DNA from: Candidatus Scalindua japonica
Lineage (GTDB): Bacteria > Planctomycetota > Brocadiia > Brocadiales > Scalinduaceae
DNA length: 64,000 nt
Assembly (NCBI RefSeq): GCF_002443295.1
Contig: NZ_BAOS01000014.1
Coordinates: 1 to 64,000 of the forward strand
Reading direction: 5' to 3'
Shown here: positions 55,201 through 63,633 of the stretch, piece by piece
How positions within the stretch are numbered: the stretch's first letter is position 1
How the letters are laid out: each line of letters opens with the position of its first letter
Made by a program: the position numbers and the translations under genes
Notes under the pieces: generated by a model
Databases searched by the model: none
What the model was told of the DNA's origin: nothing
The model's input: the letters and a program-made list of their open reading frames with translations, nothing else

Positions 55201-56247
55201 GATTATTACAAACCCAGTGGTATAATCCTGGACGTAAACCTTCCTGGCATCAACGGATGGACTGTTATGGCAAGGCTGAAAGACAACCCGGAAACCCGTC
55301 ACATACCTGTTCATTTCATATCCGCATCTGACAATAAGTTCGATGCTATAAAAATGGGAGCAATAGATTACGTGACAAAACCGGTAAGCCCTGAAGTGAT
55401 TAACCAGGTATTTGCAAAATTTAATAAAATAATATCAAAACCCGTAAAAGACCTCCTTGTCGTAGAAGATAATTCGGAACAGGCAGATATGATATCAAGT
55501 ATAATTGGCAGTGGAGATGTCAGAGTCACGATTGCCTCAACTGCCGTAGAAGCCTATAACAAAATATTATCCGGTGTGTTTGACTGTATGGTGTTAGACA
55601 TTAGCCTTCCTGATATGCCGGGTGTAGAATTACTCAATAAGATCAGAACAAATGAAGAACTCTTTCAACTGCCTGTCATTGTTTATACCGGCAAAGAACT
55701 TACGAAAAAAGAGAAAAAATTAATAGATGAATTCGCAGCAACAACTATTACTAAGGGAGCAGGTTCTCATCGAAAGCTCCTGGATGAGACGACTCTATTT
55801 CTACACCGTGTCGAAGCAAACCTTCCTGAAACACAACAAAAGATACTTCGAAGAATTCATGACAAAGAAGCTATTCTGGCCGGGAAAAAGATACTGGTTG
55901 TAGACGATGATATGCGAAATGTTTTCTCAATCAAAAAGGTCCTTGAAGACAAAGACATAAAAATATTAATTGGAAAAAATGGTAAAGAGGGATTAACATG
56001 CTTAAACGATAACCCGGATATTCACCTGGTACTCATGGATATTATGATGCCTGAAATGAACGGGTACACAGCCATAAAAGAGATTAGAAAACAGGAAAGA
56101 TTTAAGAACCTCCCTGTTATTGCACTAACAGCAAAGGCGATGAAAGGAGATCGTGCCAAGTGTATAGAAGCTGGCGCCAACGACTACCTGGCCAAACCAT
56201 TTGATATTGACAGGCTATTCTCAATGTTAAGAGTATGGCTGTATTAA
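52234..56247 (+). CDS. Hybrid histidine kinase with NIT sensor and three receiver domains
   Basis: 1337 residues. Order: transmembrane helix (about 30-50), NIT nitrate/nitrite-sensing-type domain (about 70-320, with RECGISAGYIAS and NLIMAKEMASSERAI), second helix (about 330-355), HAMP (to about 410), GAF (430-575), coiled coil (580-665), HisKA with phospho-acceptor H671 in ANMSHELRTPLN, HATPase_c with FLSNAFKFT and GTGLGLSI, then three receivers at about 950-1065, 1070-1190 and 1218-1337. The first receiver has IIEDD and LDVNLPG, the second VVEDN and LDISLPD, the third VVDDD and MDIMMPEMN. GGAGA sits 6 bases before the ATG. A NIT domain in a nitrite user could report on nitrate or nitrite, but the ligand is inferred. 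Confidence 0.92.
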   Translation: MLQGRIMKNDTLHNRQKESKRSSGPGLIKQLIVLALIPALIVGGFMAILLFGEFDAKKKAEQIKSITDYMVVANQVVHQLQRECGISAGYIASNGSNMKEAMKKQRRLTDKYYTVMDKDTKSLNMAKLGYKFARRANISSRKLLELPSIREKISSLTIENNESNAHYSEIIDDIIATFQEASVIIKDSKLSFPFTACINLIMAKEMASSERAILTGFATVDKPVTEAEIHTWMQAYKGQNALLAVFKYQITEEQQNEFHTKMSESNITAVKNMRKQISKNLSNGNFGLKPESVITATTGRIDDLKQVEDAQLQELLKKATVLSSEKIISVIIYSGLTGGSAIAMFVLCFLIARSITKPITTLSKAAKSVAAGELNHNIEIKSGREIEELADSFNDMISNLRLTMKKNDTHNWLKTGQMELNVKMRGEQDTETLGNNIIGFLTEYLNAQIGILYMSDKDNRLKLIGSYAYSQRNSISNEFMPGEGLVGQAAIEKKHILLTNCPDDSININSGIVAATPKHILIFPLIFNNKVRGVVEIGSLHQFHDISITLLEQVAEGIAIALNTVTSRNRTEILLKQTQQQSEELLAREEALHQSNEELEKNTIALKESEVRLQNQQEELRQINEELEEQKEYVEKKNKDLQDARKTIEERARELEQSSKYKSEFLANMSHELRTPLNSILLLSRLLAENKDGSLSEDHVESVLSIYSSGNDLLGLINDVLDLSKVEAGKMDLQIEDMYLQDFCNNIKRNFQHTAKEKGISLNIEITDGLPEYIRTDELRVEQVVKNFLSNAFKFTSEGSVSLQISRTNELQKSKSDQIKSISFSVIDTGIGIPEDKQKVIFEAFKQADGTTSRKYGGTGLGLSISKELAHLLNGKIQMKSTCGKGSTFTLYLPETFDPETKIIKKDPVSSSVNIEPETYISNRREMQANRKEIEENIKDDRKTISEEDKSVLIIEDDPAFLKILRDLTREHGFKCLVAGDGKTGLQFVDYYKPSGIILDVNLPGINGWTVMARLKDNPETRHIPVHFISASDNKFDAIKMGAIDYVTKPVSPEVINQVFAKFNKIISKPVKDLLVVEDNSEQADMISSIIGSGDVRVTIASTAVEAYNKILSGVFDCMVLDISLPDMPGVELLNKIRTNEELFQLPVIVYTGKELTKKEKKLIDEFAATTITKGAGSHRKLLDETTLFLHRVEANLPETQQKILRRIHDKEAILAGKKILVVDDDMRNVFSIKKVLEDKDIKILIGKNGKEGLTCLNDNPDIHLVLMDIMMPEMNGYTAIKEIRKQERFKNLPVIALTAKAMKGDRAKCIEAGANDYLAKPFDIDRLFSMLRVWLY

Positions 56248-56278
56248 TTACTATTATCACAGATTTGAAAGGTTAGTC

Positions 56279-57343
56279 ATGAAGCTTCTAAGCAAAACAA
56301 TAGAAAACATTGAGAAAATCTCAATAGATGCAGATGGTAATATAAAAAACAGATTCAGCAAATTAGCCATTCCAACAGGAAGCCTTGGAAGACTCGAAGA
56401 GTTTGCAACTATTTATGCCTCAATAAAAGGAGCACTCGACGCCACAATAAAAGATAAAGTTGTTTTTACGATGGCTGGTGATCATGGTGTATGCAGTGAA
56501 GGTGTAAGCGCTTTCCCACAAGAGGTAACCGGGCAGATGGTAAAGAACTTCCTTGATGGCGGAGCAACGATAAGCGTTTTAGCAAAACATGTGGGTGCAA
56601 GGGTTGTGGTTGTAGATTGTGGTGTTAAAGCAGATTTTAAACCTGTTGAAGGTTTAAAGATTAAAAAAGTAGGATACGGAACAGGTAATATTGCACATGG
56701 TCCAGCTATGTCCAGAAACCAGGCGATAAAGTCTCTGGAGACGGGAATTGAGGTATTTAACGAAGAACTCGTGAATGGCATGGATATTATTGCTACCGGT
56801 GACATGGGTATTGCTAATACTACGCCAAGTAGCGCAATAATCGCATGTTTAACGGGAGCAGATTTATATAAAGTAACAGGACGAGGAACAGGTTTAGACG
56901 ATATTGGTGTTGAGAAAAAAATAAAAGTTATAAAAACGGCTTTAGATGTGAATAAACCTGATCCTTCTGATCCAATAGACGTCCTTTCAAAAGTAGGTGG
57001 ATTTGAGATAGGCGGCATTGCGGGTCTGTGTCTTGCTGCGGCAAGACACAGAACTCCGGTCTTGATTGACGGATTTATCTCTACCGCCGCAGCATTAATA
57101 GCATTTTCAATAGAACCGAAGGTCAATGATTACCTCATATCATCTCACAAATCTACAGAAAATGGCCATAAAACTGCATTGGAAAAACTAAAGAAAAGAG
57201 CAATTTTAGACTTGGATTTAAGGCTTGGGGAAGGTACCGGGGCCGTATTAGCAATGAGTCTGATCGAAGCCGGTGTCAAAAGCCTGACACAATTGGCAAC
57301 ATTTTCAGAAGCCGAAGTCTCTACACCATGTGTTACGAAGTAA
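56279..57343 (+). CDS. cobT: Nicotinate-nucleotide--dimethylbenzimidazole phosphoribosyltransferase
   Basis: 354 residues, normal CobT length. Visible: AIPTGSLGRLEE, FTMAGDHGVCSEGVSAFPQEVTGQM, ATGDMGIANTTPSSAI, and the C-terminal SHKSTENGHKTALEKL and LRLGEGTGAVLAMSLIE. CobT activates the lower ligand of cobalamin. Cobalamin is used by methyltransferases of the C1 pathway suggested by the MetV-like gene. No cobalamin riboswitch is apparent before the gene; it lies 31 bases after the hybrid kinase. Confidence 0.95.
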   Translation: MKLLSKTIENIEKISIDADGNIKNRFSKLAIPTGSLGRLEEFATIYASIKGALDATIKDKVVFTMAGDHGVCSEGVSAFPQEVTGQMVKNFLDGGATISVLAKHVGARVVVVDCGVKADFKPVEGLKIKKVGYGTGNIAHGPAMSRNQAIKSLETGIEVFNEELVNGMDIIATGDMGIANTTPSSAIIACLTGADLYKVTGRGTGLDDIGVEKKIKVIKTALDVNKPDPSDPIDVLSKVGGFEIGGIAGLCLAAARHRTPVLIDGFISTAAALIAFSIEPKVNDYLISSHKSTENGHKTALEKLKKRAILDLDLRLGEGTGAVLAMSLIEAGVKSLTQLATFSEAEVSTPCVTK

Positions 57344-57396
57344 AGTGGAACAGAGTAGTTTAATAAACTACTGGAAAACGCTATAGCAAATTAACA

Positions 57397-58662
57397 ATGA
57401 AAATAGAATTAATATCTGTTGGTTCAGAGCTTGTTTGTGGGCAAATCAGAGATTTAAATGCGCCATTTGTCGCATTAAAACTCACTGAACTTGGCTTCAA
57501 TATTGTTAATCATACTATTTCAAGCGACAATTCTATTCAACTGAAATATTCACTCCAAACTGCATCAGAAAGAGCAGAGTTGATTATCATGACAGGTGGG
57601 CTGGGACCAACGAATGATGATATCACAAGGGAAGTTGTTGCCGATTTCTGTAATGTAGCATTAGTATCAGATCAGAAAACGGTAGATCATGTTGAAAACT
57701 TGATAGGAAGTATACATAATCAGAAGTTTGTAAATTCCGGGAAACAGGCAAAGGTTCCAGAAGGCGGCATTATTATCCATAACACTACTGGAACCGCTCA
57801 GGGTTTTCTTGTAAAAATTTCTCAAGTCAGTATTATTTGCCTACCTGGTGTTCATACGGAAATGGTACGAATGTTTGAAGACTGGGTTGTACCATATATT
57901 CTTAGAGAATCAGGAGAACGTAAGAAAAGATATACAAGAGTATTTAGCACATTTGGTATGCCTGAATCTATACTTGATGAAAAAGTCAATCGATTAGTTA
58001 AACCAGATAAATACGTATCTTATAGTACGCTTGTAAACAATAGTACTGTTTTAATTCGCGTCACATTATGCGATAGAGATGAGATTAATGCTGGCTCAAT
58101 ACTTGATAATATTGAAAATGAAATTTGTAGAGAGTTGGGAGTGTCTGTTTTCAGCACCCACGAAGATACTCTTGAAAATGTCATCTCTAATATTTTTAAA
58201 GAAAATACTCTGACTTTAGCGGTAGCTGAGTCTTGTACTGGAGGCCTGGTTTCTAACTTATTGACAAATGTCCAAGGCAGCTCAGCTTACTTTTTAGGAG
58301 GGATAGTATCATATAATAACAAGGTAAAAGAACGACAGCTCAACGTTTCAGAAAAACTCATTAAGGAATTTGGTGTGATAAGTGCAGAGATTGCAAAAGC
58401 TATGGCTTCCGGTGTGAGAGAACGTTTACAGGCAGATATAGGCCTCTCAGTTACCGGAATAGCAGGGCCTACTGGTATTGACATAGGGGTTGATCAAAAA
58501 AGGCCTGTCGGACTGGTCTATATTGCAACTGCAATAAATGATGATTTGGAGTGTAAAGAGTATCGCTTTTTTGGGTCCAGAGCAGATATTAAAAACCACG
58601 CTGCAAATACAGCCCTGAATACGTTAAGACTATCTTTGTCAGGAAAAACAGCAAAACAGTAA
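57397..58662 (+). CDS. cinA: CinA-family nicotinamide-nucleotide amidohydrolase / competence-damage protein
   Basis: 421 residues. An N-terminal MoCF-biosynthesis-like domain (residues 1-170, with VGSELVCGQIRDLN and MTGGLGPTNDDITREVV) and a C-terminal PncC-type amidase domain (from about 265, AVAESCTGGLVSNLLT and SVTGIAGPTG) match full-length CinA. It may recycle NMN or hydrolyse ADP-ribose. It follows cobT by 53 bases. Confidence 0.94.
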   Translation: MKIELISVGSELVCGQIRDLNAPFVALKLTELGFNIVNHTISSDNSIQLKYSLQTASERAELIIMTGGLGPTNDDITREVVADFCNVALVSDQKTVDHVENLIGSIHNQKFVNSGKQAKVPEGGIIIHNTTGTAQGFLVKISQVSIICLPGVHTEMVRMFEDWVVPYILRESGERKKRYTRVFSTFGMPESILDEKVNRLVKPDKYVSYSTLVNNSTVLIRVTLCDRDEINAGSILDNIENEICRELGVSVFSTHEDTLENVISNIFKENTLTLAVAESCTGGLVSNLLTNVQGSSAYFLGGIVSYNNKVKERQLNVSEKLIKEFGVISAEIAKAMASGVRERLQADIGLSVTGIAGPTGIDIGVDQKRPVGLVYIATAINDDLECKEYRFFGSRADIKNHAANTALNTLRLSLSGKTAKQ

Positions 58663-58685
58663 AAATATAACTTTACATAGTCATG

Positions 58686-58817
58686 CTACGTATTAAATTT
58701 TCTTCCCTTTGCTCTTCTTCTTTTAAGTATTGCCCTTCCACCTTTTGTTCTCATTCTTTTTCGAAAACCACACATTCGCACTCGTTTTAGAGAGCTCTTT
58801 CTGATTCTTATTTTCAT
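58686..58817 (-). CDS. rpmH: 50S ribosomal protein L34
   Basis: 43 residues, minus strand, found by reading and too short for a 60-codon cut-off. The protein is nearly all Lys/Arg, with [20 protein letters not shown] and KRRRAKGRK, the L34 pattern (usual length about 44-46). An AGAGGA ribosome site precedes the ATG and a promoter is proposed at 58838-58867. It converges on cinA, 23 bases away. It is not adjacent to rnpA, its usual partner. Confidence 0.95.
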   Translation of the reverse strand: MKIRIRKSSLKRVRMCGFRKRMRTKGGRAILKRRRAKGRKFNT

Positions 58818-58837
58818 AATTTTGTCCTCTGTTGTAT

Positions 58838-58867
58838 ATAATAGATCTCTAGCGTTTAAACTGGCAA
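58838..58867 (-). promoter_or_regulatory. Sigma-70-type promoter of rpmH
   Basis: Minus-strand TTGCCA, 18-base spacer, TATTAT, ending about 20 bases before the rpmH start. Confidence 0.55.
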
Positions 58868-59046
58868 GATCTCAACTACTCAACTAAATAATGTCATCCG
58901 ATTTAATAAGCTAAATGCCTTTTTAGCCTATCCTCTCTATAAATTCCATAAATGGATAAAGTCCCTATTCTATAGAATGATAAATATTTGTCAAATAAAA
59001 GATGTGTAAAAAAAAAAGAACCTTTTATAAAAGTCATAAAATCCTG

Positions 59047-59075
59047 TTGACATAAGTATTTAGACTTGATAGCAT
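59047..59075 (+). promoter_or_regulatory. Sigma-70-type promoter of the HU-family gene
   Basis: TTGACA, 17-base spacer, TAGCAT, about 60 bases before the start codon. The leader holds a CGAAAGC/GCTTTCG 7-base-pair hairpin at 59080-59113 just before the GGGGAGAAAG ribosome site. Confidence 0.65.
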
Positions 59076-59135
59076 GTCCCGAAAGCTTTCAATATTTGTT
59101 ATAAAGGCTTTCGCAAATGAAAGGGGAGAAAGAGA

Positions 59136-59462
59136 ATGCAGACTACAACAAAGAGAGATTTATGTGAGAAAATTGTACGAAAAACTGACAACTCACAACT
59201 ATTAGTTAAAGAAACGATTCAAATGTTTCTAGACAGAATTGTTCATGAGTTATCACAAGGTAATCGAATAGAATTGAGGGATTTCGGAGTTTTCGAGGTC
59301 AAGAAAAGAGCGGGAAGAAAGGCAAGAAATCCTCGTACAGGAGAAGAAGCTTTTGTGCCCGAAAAAAATGTAGTTGTTTTTAAAGTCGGAAAGTTAATGA
59401 AAGAGAAGGTAAACAATAACACAACAAGTCCAGAACCAACTGATATTAATAATCAGGTATAG
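59136..59462 (+). CDS. HU/IHF-family DNA-binding protein
   Basis: 108 residues. The C-terminal half has the family pattern [37 protein letters not shown], i.e. the DNA-embracing beta arm followed by [13 protein letters not shown]. Slightly longer than HU (90), with a 12-residue polar tail. It bends and packages DNA. Which of HU or IHF it is cannot be decided. Confidence 0.93.
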   Translation: MQTTTKRDLCEKIVRKTDNSQLLVKETIQMFLDRIVHELSQGNRIELRDFGVFEVKKRAGRKARNPRTGEEAFVPEKNVVVFKVGKLMKEKVNNNTTSPEPTDINNQV

Positions 59463-59647
59463 CACATCACAGCAATACAACTTTCATAACATTTTACTCT
59501 TATTTTGTAATGTTGGCATCAGAAAATATTTGACTACCACTTCTAATAAATCAAATCCTACCACCATTTAGTCCAAAAAATATATCACATTCAATTCATA
59601 ACCATAATACAGGGACAAATACCGTCCGCAATCTGATTGAAACAAAC

Positions 59648-60817
59648 GTGAAAGAACATCTCATTAGTTACATCCAAGATCATGAAAAGGAGATAATTCG
59701 CCTGGCGACTGAGCTGATTGGAGCCAATACGGTAAATCCACCCGGCAATGAATATCTGGCTGTCGATATTATTAAGAAGTATTTCAACACTCATGGAATC
59801 AAGTATGATATTTTTGAGAAGATTACGGGAAGAGCAAACATAATTGGATATATAGGCAATGGAAGCCCAACATTACTTGTTGCATGCCATATGGATGTAG
59901 TTCCACCTGGCGACGGATGGGACACAGATCCTTTTAATTCTGTAGTAAAAGACAACAGAATTTTCGGGCGCGGAGCAAATGACAATAAAGGGCAAATGGC
60001 TTCAATGCTGGTCCTGTCGAAGTTGTTAAAAGAGAATGAATCTAAACTTAATGGTAGTTTATTAGTAATTGGCGCAGCTGATGAAGAAAAAGGTTCAGGA
60101 CTGGGACTGGAATACCTGCTTGACGAGTGTGGAATATCTGCTGATTACGCAATTATACCGGATGTTGCAAACAATATGAAAATAATAGACGTTGGAGAAA
60201 AAGGGGCTTTGTTTTTAAATATAATATCATACGGCAAGCAGTCCCACGGTTCAACACCGGAAAAAGGTGTTAATGCTATATGGAATATGATTGAGCTACT
60301 TAATCAATTAAAAAAATTAAGATATAAATGTTCAACCCATGAGCTGTTTTCTCCTCCAACACTAAACCTGGGCACTATCACCGGCGGAGCAGCACATAAT
60401 ATTGTTCCTGCCAGGTGCGAAGTAAAAATTGATATACGTTATTTACCAGGTGAAACAGAAAAAGAAATCCTGAAAAAAATTTATGAAATTATTACTTCAA
60501 TTAATAAACATAATCCAACGGCAAAGTTTGACATTCATGTTGATACGCATCTTCCTCCTACCCAGGTACCTGTAGATAACCCATTGATCAGTTTGATTTC
60601 AAAACACACTGAGTCAATCCTTGGGATAAAACCAATACCCATGGGATACTCAGGAGTAACGGTATCCAAACAACTAATAGAAAAAGGTATCATGGCCGTT
60701 GGGTTTGGCCCAGGCGATGAAGATCAATCACATATTGCAAACGAGTCCATTGAAATCCGGGAACTGATTGATTTTGGAAAAATAATGGGTCTGATAATAT
60801 TCGATATACTAAAGTAA
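59648..60817 (+). CDS. M20-family metallopeptidase (ArgE/DapE type)
   Basis: 389 residues. Zinc site residues in HMDVVPPGDGWDTDPF, GANDNKGQMAS (Asp), DEEKGSG (Glu pair) and the C-terminal DQSHIANE; dimerisation/lid domain inserted between about residues 180 and 290 with a catalytic His in GKQSHGSTPEKG. The family includes succinyl-diaminopimelate desuccinylase, acetylornithine deacetylase and carboxypeptidases; the sequence does not choose. Confidence 0.9.
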   Translation: MKEHLISYIQDHEKEIIRLATELIGANTVNPPGNEYLAVDIIKKYFNTHGIKYDIFEKITGRANIIGYIGNGSPTLLVACHMDVVPPGDGWDTDPFNSVVKDNRIFGRGANDNKGQMASMLVLSKLLKENESKLNGSLLVIGAADEEKGSGLGLEYLLDECGISADYAIIPDVANNMKIIDVGEKGALFLNIISYGKQSHGSTPEKGVNAIWNMIELLNQLKKLRYKCSTHELFSPPTLNLGTITGGAAHNIVPARCEVKIDIRYLPGETEKEILKKIYEIITSINKHNPTAKFDIHVDTHLPPTQVPVDNPLISLISKHTESILGIKPIPMGYSGVTVSKQLIEKGIMAVGFGPGDEDQSHIANESIEIRELIDFGKIMGLIIFDILK

Positions 60818-60988
60818 TTATTTATTTTTAAAGAAAAACAAAATTCGTCTTGACTATGATTCTTTGAAATATATAATTTTACTAATAACTGGAAACGGAA
60901 TACATTAAGTCAGGTATTTCGCATCACAAAAACCTTTTAAGCTTCATTATTAATGTTTTGCTTTTTGCAGTTTAAAAAGTAGTAAAAG

Positions 60989-61171
60989 ATGGCTTCCAAT
61001 TTAAAAGTAAATTCTAAAAAGAATTACGATAAAACAGAAAGATTGGCTTTCTTAAAAGAGAGGTACAAAAAACTTATATTAGAACCGAGAAAAGAGATAG
61101 AATCTGAGATAGAGAAAGACTTAAACGAAGAAGATATAATCGAAACATCATCTGTAGACAGTCTCTATTAG
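60989..61171 (+). CDS. Short charged hypothetical protein
   Basis: 60 residues, Lys/Glu-rich, mostly one predicted helix (KTERLAFLKERYKKLILEPRKEIESEIEKDL). No ribosome site of note and no known family. It might be real, as its frame reads as codon-like, but support is weak. Confidence 0.4.
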   Translation: MASNLKVNSKKNYDKTERLAFLKERYKKLILEPRKEIESEIEKDLNEEDIIETSSVDSLY

Positions 61172-61380
61172 TTGATAGTTTTAACATCTATAATTACTCA
61201 ACTATTCTAAATCATTCCTGATGAAATATAATATTTTTTATTAACATTCCTTAAAGTAATGGAGTATTAGTAATCCACTTCTCTTTATTAAGAATCTTTT
61301 TTTGGATAATAAGTTGTTTCTTAAAAAACAACTTAACATATATCCTGTATACCATAGAATTCAATCATGAGTATAAATGT
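61172..61380. other. Intergenic region before tRNA-Pro
   Basis: 209 bases, AT-rich. It contains a 10-base-pair stem (TAAGTTGTTT at 61310-61319 with 61326-61335) but no T-run after it. No gene seen. Confidence 0.45.
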
Positions 61381-61458
61381 CGGGGCGTGGCTCAGCTTGG
61401 CTAGAGTGTCCGCCTTGGGAGCGGAAGGTCGCTGGTTCGAATCCAGTCGCCCCGACCA
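61381..61458 (+). tRNA. tRNA-Pro (TGG)
   Basis: 78 bases, CGGGGCG to CGCCCCG-A-CCA with encoded CCA. Anticodon stem TCCGC/GCGGA around CTTGGGA gives TGG. T-arm GGTTCGAATCC is standard. Confidence 0.95.
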
Positions 61459-61691
61459 TTTTACCAGACTGAAGAAAAAAGAAACAGAAGCACACATAAT
61501 CTGCCACATATACTAATAACAGGTTTGATTTTTGGCTTTTCAAAAAACCAAATCATGATTGCATTTTCCCTGGACAAAAGATACTGAGGACGTTATTCAG
61601 ACATCATTGTTTCTGGATTTTCCCGATAACAATTTTGAAATGAGTGTAAATAACAGATTTTAACTTTCTAACAAAGTATCCGAGAATCAAT

Positions 61692-62717
61692 ATGCGTGTA
61701 GCAATGTATTACAACAACAGTGATATCAGAGTGGAAGAGATGCCTGTTCCACAGATTGACCCAAGTGAGGTTTTACTAAAATCACTGGCTTGCGGTATAT
61801 GCGGCAGTGACGTAATGGAATGGTATCGTATCCACAAAGCACCACTTGTACTTGGACACGAAGCGACCGGTGAAATTGTTGAAGTAGGAGAAGATGTCAC
61901 TAAATTCAAAAAAGGAGACAGGGTTTTTGTTTCACACCATGTTCCCTGTAATACATGTCACTATTGTTTAAACGGCAATCATACTGTGTGCGATACCCTG
62001 CGAACTACAAATTTTGATCCAGGAGGTTTTGCTGAATATGTTCGAGTACCAGAAATCAATGTGGACAGAGGGATTTTTGTACTTCCTGACAATATGTCAC
62101 TGGAAGATGGCACCTTTATAGAACCTTTGGCCTGTGTGGTTCGAGGCCAGAGGGTTGCGCGTATTGAGCCCGGGCAGACTGTAGTTGTGATCGGCAGTGG
62201 AATGTCAGGACTTCTTCATATACTGCTTGCTCGATCACTTGGTGCCGGAAAAATAATAGCGACTGACATAAGTGAATACCGAATGGAGATGGCAAAAAAA
62301 TTTGGTGCTGATTATGCCATTTCAGCCCATGAAGACCTGCCTTCACATCTGCTCAGTGTAAATAATGGCAGGCTGGCAGATCGTGTGATAGTTACTGCCG
62401 GAGCTATCCCTGCATTAAATACCTCCATTAAGTCAGTAGATCGTGCAGGTACCGTGCTTTATTTTGCGCCAGGTGGTCCGAACGATACACTCAACATACC
62501 GTTTAATGATTTCTGGAAAAATTGTATTACCTTAATGTCTACCTACGGTGCCAGCCCTCTTGATATTGATGTGGCAATTGAGCTGATTAGTTCACAGCGT
62601 GTTCCTGTCAAAGAGATGATTACTCATCGTTTAGGACTTACAGAAACACAACATGGATTTAAACTGGTTAGTGAAGCTAAAGAGTCGATTAAAGTAGTCA
62701 TTGAACCTCATAAATGA
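61692..62717 (+). CDS. Zinc-dependent MDR dehydrogenase (threonine/sorbitol dehydrogenase-like)
   Basis: 341 residues. Catalytic zinc residues in CGICGSDVMEWY and LGHEATGEIV, structural zinc loop CNTCHYCLNGNHTVC, nucleotide site VIGSGMSGLLHI. It resembles L-threonine 3-dehydrogenase and sorbitol dehydrogenases of NAD type. Substrate not established. Its end overlaps the longest frame of the next gene. Confidence 0.85.
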   Translation: MRVAMYYNNSDIRVEEMPVPQIDPSEVLLKSLACGICGSDVMEWYRIHKAPLVLGHEATGEIVEVGEDVTKFKKGDRVFVSHHVPCNTCHYCLNGNHTVCDTLRTTNFDPGGFAEYVRVPEINVDRGIFVLPDNMSLEDGTFIEPLACVVRGQRVARIEPGQTVVVIGSGMSGLLHILLARSLGAGKIIATDISEYRMEMAKKFGADYAISAHEDLPSHLLSVNNGRLADRVIVTAGAIPALNTSIKSVDRAGTVLYFAPGGPNDTLNIPFNDFWKNCITLMSTYGASPLDIDVAIELISSQRVPVKEMITHRLGLTETQHGFKLVSEAKESIKVVIEPHK

Positions 62718-62772
62718 GTATCTTCTGATAAATCAAACCTCAAAAGCTTCAAAAAAATCTCACCCAAATACA

Positions 62773-63582
62773 ATGCATGAACCCGCTCGTTTGTCCACTG
62801 ATAAAATAAAACAAAATCTTCGTACAAAAACAATAGGTCAGGAAATAATTATACTTGATCGTACGGCATCTACAATGGACATTGCAAAGAAAATGCTCAA
62901 AGAGGGAGTCCCGGAGGGAACAACTATCTTTGCAGAAGAGCAGATTCGGGGAAGAGGACGGTCTGGGAGAGAATGGTCATGCAAAAAAGGGAAAGGTCTG
63001 TTGTTAACTACTGTCTTAAGACCGGTAATCCAACCGGAAAAATCTTACCTTTTGATGGTTTTTACTGCAGTTGCAATTGTAAAAACTATCAGGGACATCT
63101 TCAACTTACCGGTTGAAATTGACTGGCCTAATGACATTGTAATCAACAAAAAGAAATTAGGCGGAATAATTGTAGAAACACAAATTCATACCGGGAAACC
63201 AAGGGACTACATTGTAGGAATAGGTATTAACGTCAACTTACAAAAACATGAACTTCCTGCTCATATAGATCAACCGGCAACATCTCTTACAATTGAAAAA
63301 GAAACATTTATTGACCGTACCAGTTTTGCCAGGGCATTGCTGCAAAACCTCGACTCCTGGTACTTAATATTTAAAGATGAACGTTGTGAGTATATTGTGG
63401 AGAAATGGCAGGAATTTTGTGTAAATATTGGAAAAAAGATCAACGTCTATTATAAAAAAAAGAATTTTGCAGGTATTTTTCTCGGCATTGCGAATAATGG
63501 AGATTTGATATTACTACTAGACAATGGGCACAAGAAAAAATTTAAAGTTGAACATACTGTCATAGAAAACCAAAAAGTATAA
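62773..63582 (+). CDS. birA: Biotin--[acetyl-CoA-carboxylase] ligase
   Basis: About 269 residues from the ATG at 62773 (longer frame from 62701 overlaps the dehydrogenase by 17 bases). The biotin-AMP loop GRGRSGREWSCKKGKGLL and the DWPNDIVINKKKLGGIIVE segment are typical; a C-terminal SH3-like domain ends in GDLILLLDNGHKKKF. The N-terminal helix-turn-helix of E. coli BirA is missing, so it is a ligase without repressor function. It loads biotin onto carboxylases. Confidence 0.92.
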   Translation: MHEPARLSTDKIKQNLRTKTIGQEIIILDRTASTMDIAKKMLKEGVPEGTTIFAEEQIRGRGRSGREWSCKKGKGLLLTTVLRPVIQPEKSYLLMVFTAVAIVKTIRDIFNLPVEIDWPNDIVINKKKLGGIIVETQIHTGKPRDYIVGIGINVNLQKHELPAHIDQPATSLTIEKETFIDRTSFARALLQNLDSWYLIFKDERCEYIVEKWQEFCVNIGKKINVYYKKKNFAGIFLGIANNGDLILLLDNGHKKKFKVEHTVIENQKV

Positions 63583-63633
63583 CCTGCAATCTCGGATCAG
63601 ATTTTTGCGTGTACAAAGTTTACTACTATTTTT

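Larger units (their letters stand above)
58818..59135. other. Divergent intergenic region rpmH-HU
   Basis: 318 bases containing two facing promoters, the 5' hairpin of the HU gene, and nothing else recognised. Very AT-rich near 58980-59040. Confidence 0.6.
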
